From Colwellia sp. (GTDB lineage Bacteria > Pseudomonadota > Gammaproteobacteria > Enterobacterales > Alteromonadaceae): 36,961 nt of DNA. Positions 15,877 to 23,441 of the stretch are shown in pieces. Within the stretch, counting starts at the first letter, position 1; each line of letters begins with the position of its first letter. A program made the position numbers and the translations under genes. The notes beneath the pieces are model-generated. The model saw only the letters and a program-made list of their open reading frames with translations, was not told where the DNA came from and did no database searches. The stretch lies in contig NZ_JABSOV010000024.1 of the NCBI RefSeq assembly GCF_013215345.1, positions 12,262-49,222 on the forward strand, given 5' to 3'.

Positions 15877-16833
15877 TTATTCATTAAAATCAAGCTGAGT
15901 TTTTATCGCATAATGATCTGACCAGTTAAACTTGTTCATCCGTTGTCGAGCACAAATTCTTGCTGGCTTTGACACCCATAAATGGTCAAGGGCTAAAGCA
16001 AAGAAAGGAGAAATATAACGCTTATTCGGCCATGAATTGACAAATTTTGTATTCATACCCTGCCTTAAAGTATTTATTCTATTTGAATGTGTAGAAAGGT
16101 TTAAATCACCTATCACTAATGAGTGTTTTCCGGTTGATTTTTTAAGCGCGTCTTTAAGTTGGTACAAGGTTTTATTTCGAATTTGCCAAAGCGCATCATT
16201 ACGTGGTGAAGGTGGGTGTAAGCTGTGCAAACTGAGAGTAGTAAAAGGTAGTTGCCATCGACTCGATATTAAAAATGAACGGTGGCCATTTTTATAATAG
16301 TTAATATTAGTAAAGGCATAACGACTAAACAGTAGCTGGTCACTAAAAACTTGCTGACGATGACTTTCTCCCCGAATAAAATAAGGATAATGAGGACTTA
16401 AGTGTTCAATCAATTGCAGCTTTGACTGCTGACTGACGCCTTGTAAGGCAATTAAATGATATTTCTCTGCAATGAGGTGCTCTATTAAGGGCATTAACTC
16501 GTCGTCCGCTGCATGGTACTTAATGTTGAATTGAAAAATAGTAATACGGTCAACACAGGTATTATTATTGAATATTACGCTATGACTTAATGTGACCAAA
16601 TTATTTAAGCAAAGTGCTAAAATAAAATTAGCCAACAAATAAATAAAGCACTGTTGAAAAGAAATAAAATAGATAAGCGCCAACATCAATACTAAATAAA
16701 TAAGCAAGATAGTAAAGGGTGTTGAAGCCGCATTTTCAAGCCACCAAGGAGAGTGAGCCTGCCGCATTAAATACCAAATCAGGCTAGGTAACAATATAAG
16801 TATGGAGGTAATCACTAGCCTTGTTTCTATCAA
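15877..16833 (-). CDS. Membrane-anchored endonuclease/exonuclease/phosphatase-family protein, catalytic Glu replaced
   Basis: A 318-residue protein with two or three N-terminal membrane helices (about 8-25, 38-57 and 60-85) and an EEP domain facing the periplasm. Family motifs are visible: FNIKYH (Asn103), HSLHPPSP (His206), GDLNLS (Asp243, Asn245), LDHLWVS (Asp283, His284) and WSDHYAIKTQL (Asp306, His307). The metal-binding Glu, normally in LQEV, is Gly132 in LQGVSQ. So the fold is clear, but activity may be reduced or altered. It is the only minus-strand gene inside the polysaccharide locus, convergent with the CpsD-like gene. Relatives act on nucleic acids, phospholipids or phosphoesters; the substrate is unknown. 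Confidence 0.82.
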   Translation of the reverse strand: MIETRLVITSILILLPSLIWYLMRQAHSPWWLENAASTPFTILLIYLVLMLALIYFISFQQCFIYLLANFILALCLNNLVTLSHSVIFNNNTCVDRITIFQFNIKYHAADDELMPLIEHLIAEKYHLIALQGVSQQSKLQLIEHLSPHYPYFIRGESHRQQVFSDQLLFSRYAFTNINYYKNGHRSFLISSRWQLPFTTLSLHSLHPPSPRNDALWQIRNKTLYQLKDALKKSTGKHSLVIGDLNLSTHSNRINTLRQGMNTKFVNSWPNKRYISPFFALALDHLWVSKPARICARQRMNKFNWSDHYAIKTQLDFNE

Positions 16834-16989
16834 TATATCCTTACTCCTTTAAGTCACTTTACTTTTCATCTTTAAATTTTAGCTCAAAATAAATAGCTTT
16901 ACTCAATAGCTCTGTAACAAATCAATTAACCCAGCTAGCTCAAACAGCTCAAAGATCAAAGAGTGGATAAGTGGATTAGTAGTTTGCTT

Positions 16990-17005
16990 TGCAAAGAAAA
17001 AACCA
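16990..17005 (-). promoter_or_regulatory. Weak sigma-54-like site facing the EEP gene
   Basis: The minus strand reads TGGTTTTTTCTTTGCA here, with GG and GC correctly spaced. It lies about 157 bases upstream of the start at 16833 in a T-rich stretch, so chance is a real possibility. Confidence 0.2.
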
Positions 17006-17006
17006 A

Positions 17007-17021
17007 AATGCATATTGCGAT
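17007..17021. promoter_or_regulatory. GCA-N3-TGC dyad, candidate upstream activator site for block 3
   Basis: AATGCATATTGCGAT has the shared core and lies 52 bases upstream of the candidate -24 element at 17074. Confidence 0.45.
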
Positions 17022-17073
17022 TAATTATGCGCTATAACTCAGTCAGAGTCTTAGTAAAGCCGTATTTTAAACT

Positions 17074-17089
17074 GGCTTACTTTATGCAG
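17074..17089 (+). promoter_or_regulatory. Candidate sigma-54 promoter of polysaccharide block 3
   Basis: TGGCTTACTTTATGCA has -24 TGGC and -12 ATGCA with exact GG-to-GC spacing. The start of transcription would be near 17101, about 24 bases before the gene at 17125. Confidence 0.6.
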
Positions 17090-17124
17090 ATTCAAGATAT
17101 AATACCTTTGATAATAGGTTTTCC

Positions 17125-18165
17125 ATGACAACAGATAATCTAAACATAGCGTTACTGCTCGATAGTAAAGATTATGGTGGCATAGAAACTCATGTTGCTA
17201 ACCTTGCCAAAGGTCTGCATAAATCAGGTCATAGTGTACAAATTATTTTATTGAACAACTATGGTGAGCACCCCGTTTTTGAATCTGAGCAATTCCTTCG
17301 CTCAATACTGATAAAATTAGACGGTGGTCTTAAATCAGTCTTTACCTTTTTAAAAAAGTCAAATATTAATCTAGTGCACACCCATGGCTATAAAGCTGGG
17401 ATTATTGGTAGAATCAGCTGTAAATTAACCAACAAAGCGGTCGTTTCTACCTTTCATTCAGGCGAGAAAGGCAATATTAAAATTAGGCTATATTCATGGC
17501 TTGACCGTATAACGGCTCATTTCTCCCCCTGTATTTGTGTATCTGAACAAATCAAAAAATCAGTCAACTTAAGCGCCGACGTGATCCAAAATTTTGTTGA
17601 GCTGCCGACTCAGTCATTAACAACAACTACGCCAGCAACGAAAATAGCGTTTGTCGGTCGCTTAAGTTTTGAGAAAGGTCCTGATGTATTTCTTCGTCTT
17701 GCCAAGCAATTACCCCAGTACAGTTTTTCAATCTATGGCGATGGCCCCATGTCTGAGGAGATAAGCGCTACTGCGTCTGACAACGTGGAAATGGCGGGGC
17801 AAGTAACATCTATGCTGCCACACTGGCCAAAGATAAACCTGTTATGTATTACCAGTAGAGAAGAAGGTTTGCCGCTCGTTGCCATTGAAGCACTTGTGCG
17901 GGGAATTCCTGTTATTAGTTTTGATATTGGTGGCATCTCATCCGTGGTAATCAATGATCTTAGTGGCTGGTTAATAGCACCATTTAATGAAGCTGCCTTT
18001 ATTGAGTCCATCAAACAGGGTCAGACATTATCAAGAACACAACGAAGTAAAATGTCCTTATTTGGCTATTTACATATTAGAAATAATTTTTCTTGTAACG
18101 CGGTTATTCCTCAGATTTTCAATGTTTACCGCAAAGCGTTAATAGGGGCGTCACATGTTAAATAG
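17125..18165 (+). CDS. Glycosyltransferase family 4
   Basis: A 346-residue GT-B enzyme. Motifs in order: LLLDSKDYGGIETHVANLA (acceptor loop), LVHTHGYKAGIIGR, VSTFHSGEKG, ICVSEQIK, KIAFVGRLSFEKGPDVFLRL (start of the donor domain), YGDGPMSEEI and EX7E in EGLPLVAIEALVRGIPVIS. It adds a sugar to the lipid-linked repeat unit in the cytoplasm; donor unknown. It is the first gene after a candidate sigma-54 promoter, in the position of sypI/sypJ-type transferases, and overlaps the flippase start by 11 bases. Confidence 0.9.
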   Translation: MTTDNLNIALLLDSKDYGGIETHVANLAKGLHKSGHSVQIILLNNYGEHPVFESEQFLRSILIKLDGGLKSVFTFLKKSNINLVHTHGYKAGIIGRISCKLTNKAVVSTFHSGEKGNIKIRLYSWLDRITAHFSPCICVSEQIKKSVNLSADVIQNFVELPTQSLTTTTPATKIAFVGRLSFEKGPDVFLRLAKQLPQYSFSIYGDGPMSEEISATASDNVEMAGQVTSMLPHWPKINLLCITSREEGLPLVAIEALVRGIPVISFDIGGISSVVINDLSGWLIAPFNEAAFIESIKQGQTLSRTQRSKMSLFGYLHIRNNFSCNAVIPQIFNVYRKALIGASHVK

Positions 18166-19465
18166 TCGATATAAAAGCCTATTAAACCAATCGGCACTTT
18201 ATGGCCTCAGTATTTTTCTTATGAAAGGTATTGCTTTAATTATGCTGCCTATTTATACCAGTTATCTAACACCAGCAGATTATGGCCGCCTAGAGGTGCT
18301 GGTGATATTTTCTAATATCGCCTGTATTGTTTTAGGTTTTGGTTTGGTTGAAGCATTATATCGTTTTGTCGGTTTAGCGGATGGCATAGAAAAAAAGCAA
18401 CGTCATGCGGCAGAATGTTTATTAGTGGCCGGCATCATTGGTATTATTTCATATACAACTTTCCATTTTTATGCCAAAGATTTACTGCCTTATTTACCGG
18501 GAAAAATCAGCGAAAATGAACTCTATTTACTCGGCATAGCACTTTCTGTAGAAGGCTTAATTAATATTCCATTAACTTGGTTACGGATCACTGAACGAGC
18601 AGGATTATTTTTCGTCATTACGATGTTGAAAGTATTGTTGCAGGTTTCACTGACTTTTTATTGGTTGATTAATGGCTGGGGTATCACCAGCATTTTAGCC
18701 GCTGGGGCGGTGTCCTCAGTCGTTGTTGCAATTATTTTATGTATTATTCAATTAAAAGAAACCCCCATCAGCTTCTCAATAAAACACCTTAAAAGCATAA
18801 TATATTATGCTGGACCCATTTTTATTGGTGGTGCAGCTACTTTTACCTTGTCGGGCATGGACAGGTGGTTACTGGCCGAACATTTTGGTGCCACAGAAAT
18901 TGCTGCCTATGCCATAGCAATCAAGTTCGCCTTAGTCCCTACCCTACTTATTCAGCCTTTTACTTTATGGTGGTTTCCTAAGCGGTTTTCGGTGCTTAAA
19001 GAGCATGATGGTAAAAATATAAATGCACACTTTGCTGTACTCGGTGCCATTATTTCCGTACTTATGTGTGGTGGCCTTGGCCTATTAGGACCGTTATTAA
19101 TTCAAACTTTAACACCTGTAGATTACCACTCAGCTATTGGAATTTTACCTTGGCTACTGCTTTGCACCTTGTTAAAGATGTTATCCGATTTGTTAAACCT
19201 TGGTTGTTTCGTTGAAAAAAACTCTCAGCTACAAATGAACATTAACCTAGTGGCCTGTGGCTTTGGTGGGCTTTTATTGATCGTCTTGGTGCCACTATTT
19301 ATGGTGGCAGGAGCTCTAGCAGCACTCATTATTGCTAATGCCATACGTATGGGACTTTTCTATTACTTCAGTCAAAAGAAAGTCTACCTGCCCTACAAGT
19401 TTGGTTATTTATATCCGGCAATCAGCGCCGCAATTGTCGCCACCTGGTTTGGGCAAATTAGCTAA
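18155..19465 (+). CDS. Polysaccharide flippase (Wzx-like, MOP superfamily; SypK-like)
   Basis: A 436-residue integral membrane protein with about 12 predicted helices. Its opening NQSALYGLSIFLMKGIALI, then PIYTSYLTPADYGRLEVL, is the characteristic start of oligosaccharide flippases (polysaccharide synthesis protein family). A central amphipathic GMDRWLLAEHFGATEIAAYA is also typical. It carries the finished lipid-linked repeat unit across the inner membrane. It is coupled to the upstream GT4 and followed eight bases later by the polymerase. Confidence 0.9.
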   Translation: MLNSRYKSLLNQSALYGLSIFLMKGIALIMLPIYTSYLTPADYGRLEVLVIFSNIACIVLGFGLVEALYRFVGLADGIEKKQRHAAECLLVAGIIGIISYTTFHFYAKDLLPYLPGKISENELYLLGIALSVEGLINIPLTWLRITERAGLFFVITMLKVLLQVSLTFYWLINGWGITSILAAGAVSSVVVAIILCIIQLKETPISFSIKHLKSIIYYAGPIFIGGAATFTLSGMDRWLLAEHFGATEIAAYAIAIKFALVPTLLIQPFTLWWFPKRFSVLKEHDGKNINAHFAVLGAIISVLMCGGLGLLGPLLIQTLTPVDYHSAIGILPWLLLCTLLKMLSDLLNLGCFVEKNSQLQMNINLVACGFGGLLLIVLVPLFMVAGALAALIIANAIRMGLFYYFSQKKVYLPYKFGYLYPAISAAIVATWFGQIS

Positions 19466-19473
19466 GGCAGCTT

Positions 19474-20823
19474 ATGACTTATTCTCCTTTAAGTATGGTG
19501 CTTATGTTAATGCTAACAACATTCGCGCTATACTTTTTCCCACACCCAATAATCCTCATTATGATAGGGTTAATTCCCTTTGCCCTATGGGGTATGGTCA
19601 ACTTCTCATTTTATATTGTTTTAAGCTTTGTCATCTTTTCATTTTTCCGCATCCATGAAGTTTTTCCTTTTTTAGAGCCACTAAAATTGCCTTTATTACT
19701 GGCGTTAGCGGCACTATTTGTTGTTTTTTTACGTGCAACAATCAGTAAAAATCTTCACCCTTATTGGTGTCCGCAATTTACCTTATTAATACTCTTCTTT
19801 TTACTGATAACACTTGCGATTCCCTTTGCCAGCAACGTCGGTGTGGCGACAAATGCTTGGACCGGGGTTTACAGCAAAATTATATTAATGACCTTTGTTA
19901 TTGCCTGGATGATGCGACACGAAAGCCACTTTATCACCGCCAGTCGGGTATTTATTTTTGCTGGCGCCTGTGTTGGTCTGGTTGCCATATCAAACAAGCT
20001 TAATGGTATTGGTTTAGTTGAAGGCACTCGGGTCACTATAGGCCGAGACGTAGGCTCTTTACTTGGCGACCCAAATGATTTGGCCTTGGTACTTTTGTAC
20101 CCCATGGCCTTCGCTATAGCTACTTTTCTAGAGAAATCACTTTCAAGGTTTGAACGACTCTTTAGTTTTAGTACTTTTTGTATTTTATTTTATGCCCTAC
20201 TAGCCACTCAAAGCAGGGGTGGCTTGTTGGGTTTTTTAGCGGTAGCAAGCATATTCGCCTATAACCGCATTCGATCCAAAGTTTTATTATTTTCAGGGGC
20301 AGCGTTTTCTCTAATAATTTTATTTGTTGTTGCCGGCATCAGCAAAAGATCATCAGGCGGCGCTGCAGAAGCAGGCATAGATGAATCAGCAATGGGGAGA
20401 CTATATGCCTGGGAGGCCGCTTGGAATATGGCACTAGATAACCCCATTTTCGGCGTAGGCATTAGTAATTTTTATTACAATTACTTTTTTTATAGCACCC
20501 ATTGGGATGGATTAAACCATGCCGTACATTCCACCTGGTTTGGTGTACTGGCTGAATCTGGTTTTGTTGGTTTTATGCTGTTCGTTGCGCTAATTGTCAG
20601 CACATTATTGATGTCTTTAAAAATGCTGAAAACAATCAAGGTTGAACATCATACTCCAGGCATACGAGTCGCCTTGAATGCTGCGCCAGCAGGAATTATT
20701 GGTTTTATCGTTTCTGGAACATTTTTAACGCAAGGATTTCTTTGGCCAATCTATTTGCAAGTGGCTTTAGTTATCGCTTTAAACAGGTATCTTTACTACA
20801 CAAATGACTCGATAAAATCCTAA
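19474..20823 (+). CDS. O-antigen polymerase/ligase family protein (Wzy_C; SypL-like)
   Basis: A 449-residue integral membrane protein with about ten helices. The Wzy_C domain is marked by ATQSRGGLLGFLAVA, the periplasmic loop AMGRLYAWEAAWNMALDNP, then IFGVGISNFY, and HAVHSTWFGVLAESGFVGF, where the conserved Arg, Gly-rich and His positions of ligases/polymerases lie. It joins repeat units on the periplasmic side, as polymerase or as ligase; sequence alone does not separate these. Position after the flippase in a Wzx/Wzy locus favours polymerase. Confidence 0.88.
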   Translation: MTYSPLSMVLMLMLTTFALYFFPHPIILIMIGLIPFALWGMVNFSFYIVLSFVIFSFFRIHEVFPFLEPLKLPLLLALAALFVVFLRATISKNLHPYWCPQFTLLILFFLLITLAIPFASNVGVATNAWTGVYSKIILMTFVIAWMMRHESHFITASRVFIFAGACVGLVAISNKLNGIGLVEGTRVTIGRDVGSLLGDPNDLALVLLYPMAFAIATFLEKSLSRFERLFSFSTFCILFYALLATQSRGGLLGFLAVASIFAYNRIRSKVLLFSGAAFSLIILFVVAGISKRSSGGAAEAGIDESAMGRLYAWEAAWNMALDNPIFGVGISNFYYNYFFYSTHWDGLNHAVHSTWFGVLAESGFVGFMLFVALIVSTLLMSLKMLKTIKVEHHTPGIRVALNAAPAGIIGFIVSGTFLTQGFLWPIYLQVALVIALNRYLYYTNDSIKS

Positions 20824-20863
20824 AAAACAAACTGCAATGTGTAGCAAACTAGAGGAAGTGAAT

Positions 20864-22201
20864 ATGTCTGATACTATCGCACAAGGTAAAGGGGTTAAGC
20901 CGCAGGTTTTATATGTTCATTACGGTGATAACTGGCTCAGAGGCAGTGAAATAGTTTTATTAGACTTACTTAAATCTGCTAAAGACAACCATTACGCCCC
21001 AGTACTTTGGTGTAATAGTGAAGTACTAGCAAAAAAAGCAACCGATTTAGGTGTGGAAGTCATCATTGATAACTTCGTTTGCCTTGCTTACTGGACCCTA
21101 CCTCGATGGAATTTCGGTCATTTTTTCAAATTACTTATTAAAGCTAAAAAATTAATAAAAGATTATAAAATTTCTTTAGTGCATTGTAACAATGGTGCCC
21201 CCTGCCAGTGGATGGTACCTATTTGTAAAATGACAGCTACGCCTTTATTGCTACATTTGCATGCACGCTATATGTATAGAGACAGATTAACATTATTGTT
21301 TCATGGCGCTGATAGCATTATCGGTGTTAGCCAGTCAGTCACCAAACTCTTCAAAGACAATGAATTTAACACTCAACAGGTGAGTACTATCTATAACGGT
21401 ATTGAGCCACAGCGAGTGCATTGTTCTTCGCCTCGAGATATTAGAGCTGAACTATCAGCCAAAAAAAATGACTTTGTTATATTATATATGGGTTCATTAA
21501 TCCCTAGAAAGTCAGTGTCTCAATTACTGTATGCTGTTGAGAAATTAAAAAATAATTATCAAATAAAACTTGCCATTGTTGGCTCAGGCAGTGAAGCAGC
21601 CAAATTAACTCATTTGGTTGCTCAATTGGCCTTAACTCATCACGTTAAATTTTTTGCCGCGAGCGATAAAGTGGCAGAAATATACTCTAGTAATGCCGAT
21701 TGTTTCATTTCTGTGCCAAGCGAAGAGGTTTTTGGTTTAACGCTGGCCGAGGCAAGTATTGCCAAGTTACCCATCATTACCAGTAATATCCCTGGCATTA
21801 ATGAAATATATACCGACCAGGAAAATGCCTTATTAATCTCACCAAACAATATTGACCAGCTCGTTAGCGCAATAAAGACCTTAATTGAAAAACCATGTTT
21901 AACAAAGAAGCTCGCTGAAAATGCACACAAACATATAGTAAAAACATTCTCGGTAAAGCGACAGTTTATTGCTTTCAACCTTGCTTATCAAAGCTTGTTG
22001 CTGGCGGAAAACCAGCTCAGTGTTAGCCTAGTGCTTAACTCACACGCTAAAATATTATTAACAGCCTGTTTAAGCAAAGTCTTCACTAAGGTAATGACTA
22101 AAGTTATGGCTACCCCCTTAACTAACGCCTTAGCGAACTCCTTAACCAAAGGCTATAAGCACTTGCTGTTGAAGTTTTCATGGGGGAAAAGTCATGACTA
22201 A
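20864..22201 (+). CDS. Glycosyltransferase family 4
   Basis: A 445-residue GT-B enzyme. Motifs: VLYVHYGDNWLRGSEIVLLD (acceptor loop), LVHCNNGAPCQW, LHLHARYMYRDR, IIGVSQSVTKLF, YNGIEP, ILYMGSLIPRKSVSQLLYAV and EX7E in EVFGLTLAEASIAKLPIIT. A 70-residue C-terminal extension (about 375-445) beyond the usual GT4 fold is rich in Leu, Thr and Lys and ends amphipathic; its role is unknown. The ATG at 20864 is preferred because AGAGGAAG ends six bases upstream; an earlier in-frame ATG at 20837 lacks such a site. It overlaps the next gene by eight bases. Confidence 0.88.
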   Translation: MSDTIAQGKGVKPQVLYVHYGDNWLRGSEIVLLDLLKSAKDNHYAPVLWCNSEVLAKKATDLGVEVIIDNFVCLAYWTLPRWNFGHFFKLLIKAKKLIKDYKISLVHCNNGAPCQWMVPICKMTATPLLLHLHARYMYRDRLTLLFHGADSIIGVSQSVTKLFKDNEFNTQQVSTIYNGIEPQRVHCSSPRDIRAELSAKKNDFVILYMGSLIPRKSVSQLLYAVEKLKNNYQIKLAIVGSGSEAAKLTHLVAQLALTHHVKFFAASDKVAEIYSSNADCFISVPSEEVFGLTLAEASIAKLPIITSNIPGINEIYTDQENALLISPNNIDQLVSAIKTLIEKPCLTKKLAENAHKHIVKTFSVKRQFIAFNLAYQSLLLAENQLSVSLVLNSHAKILLTACLSKVFTKVMTKVMATPLTNALANSLTKGYKHLLLKFSWGKSHD

Positions 22202-23309
22202 ACGTGTATTAATTTATGATCCTGTGCCTTTTAAGGGCGGCTCAAAAACAGTGATGAAAACAATCATCGCTGAATTACCTAGCAGTATTGAGGTATGGGT
22301 AATTTCAAATGACAAAGACTCATGGTGTGACGACTGCGACGTTAATGTGCACTTCGTGCCCTTGTTTTCTCCTCGTTACCTGCAAAATAAAACCACCGGT
22401 ATACTTTACTTTATCGAGCACTTTATTTATTTAGTCTCTTTGTTAGTTAATATGATAAAACTTAAAAGATTTAGCAAAATAATCGGCTTTTCCGGGCCGT
22501 GTGTTGATTTTTCTTTATACCTACTCACTTCAATAATTAACATAGACATTATTCAGCTTATTCAAGGTAATATTACTGACTCTAGAGTTTCATCTTTCGG
22601 TTTAAGACGAGCCAAGCAAGTGTTTTATTTACCCTCCACTCATACCTCAATTTTACGCGCCTTAAAATGCCATAGTCATAATGAAAACATAGCAGACCAT
22701 AAATTTATGACTTTTGTTAATGGTATTAACTGCTCAACTATAAAAGTAAAAGAACCTAGTAATAAAAATAACGATAAAGTAGGTTTTTTATGGGCCGCCT
22801 CTCTATTAAAATGGAAGCGAGTAGAACTGTTTATCGCTGCAATGGTCAAGCTAAATAGTAGCTATAAAGACCTAGATAAATTTTTTGCCAGTGTTTGCTA
22901 TATTGAGCCAAAAACTGATGCTTATATAGAGGTAGCTAACCTTGATAAGGCTGATAATATTTACTGGTATTCGGACCCTAATAATCTAAATGATATTAGG
23001 GCAAGTTCATCCGTGTTTATCTCTACTGCAGAAGGTGAACCTTTTGGCCTGTCAATTTTAGAATCAATGGCTGCAGGACTCGCCATCGTAATTCCCGCTG
23101 ATAATGCTTACTGGGATCAACACCTAACGGACGGATTCGATTGTGTAAAATATGATCCTAATAAGTTGGAAAGTTTAGTGAGCGCTTTAACTCGACTAGT
23201 CAATGAACCCAATTTTTTATTAAAAATTTCTCAACAAGCTAAACTTTCCGCGCAACAATATTGCCATTTACGTTGCTATTCTCATATTCTCAAATGCATT
23301 CCTAATTAG
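22194..23309 (+). CDS. Glycosyltransferase family 4 (divergent)
   Basis: A 371-residue GT-B-like protein. It begins VLIYDPVPFKGGSKTVMKTI, a Gly-rich acceptor loop, followed by a hydrophobic stretch (about 65-85) and ending in a donor domain with VGFLWAASLLKWKRVELFI and EX7E in EPFGLSILESMAAGLAIVIP. The middle differs from the other GT4s of the locus, so donor or acceptor probably differs too. It is the last gene of block 3 and is followed by a 132-base gap holding the next promoter. Confidence 0.85.
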   Translation: MTKRVLIYDPVPFKGGSKTVMKTIIAELPSSIEVWVISNDKDSWCDDCDVNVHFVPLFSPRYLQNKTTGILYFIEHFIYLVSLLVNMIKLKRFSKIIGFSGPCVDFSLYLLTSIINIDIIQLIQGNITDSRVSSFGLRRAKQVFYLPSTHTSILRALKCHSHNENIADHKFMTFVNGINCSTIKVKEPSNKNNDKVGFLWAASLLKWKRVELFIAAMVKLNSSYKDLDKFFASVCYIEPKTDAYIEVANLDKADNIYWYSDPNNLNDIRASSSVFISTAEGEPFGLSILESMAAGLAIVIPADNAYWDQHLTDGFDCVKYDPNKLESLVSALTRLVNEPNFLLKISQQAKLSAQQYCHLRCYSHILKCIPN

Positions 23310-23319
23310 CAAAATCGTC

Positions 23320-23334
23320 TTTGCAAAATGCAAA
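23320..23334. promoter_or_regulatory. Perfect TTTGCA-N3-TGCAAA dyad, candidate activator site for the glmS block
   Basis: TTTGCAAAATGCAAA is a perfect dyad and the cleanest copy of the motif in the window. It lies 51 bases upstream of the -24 element at 23386. Confidence 0.55.
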
Positions 23335-23385
23335 GTAAAAAGATGAATACCTATCAAGTTTTTGAATTTATTGGTTATATATTTA

Positions 23386-23401
23386 TGGTCTGATAACTGC
23401 A
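23386..23401 (+). promoter_or_regulatory. Candidate sigma-54 promoter of polysaccharide block 4
   Basis: TGGTCTGATAACTGCA has TGG at -24 and TGCA at -12, with GG and GC ten bases apart. Transcription would start near 23413, about 29 bases before glmS. Confidence 0.55.
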
Positions 23402-23441
23402 TCCCACTAAAATAAGCTAATAATATAAAGAGGTAATTATT

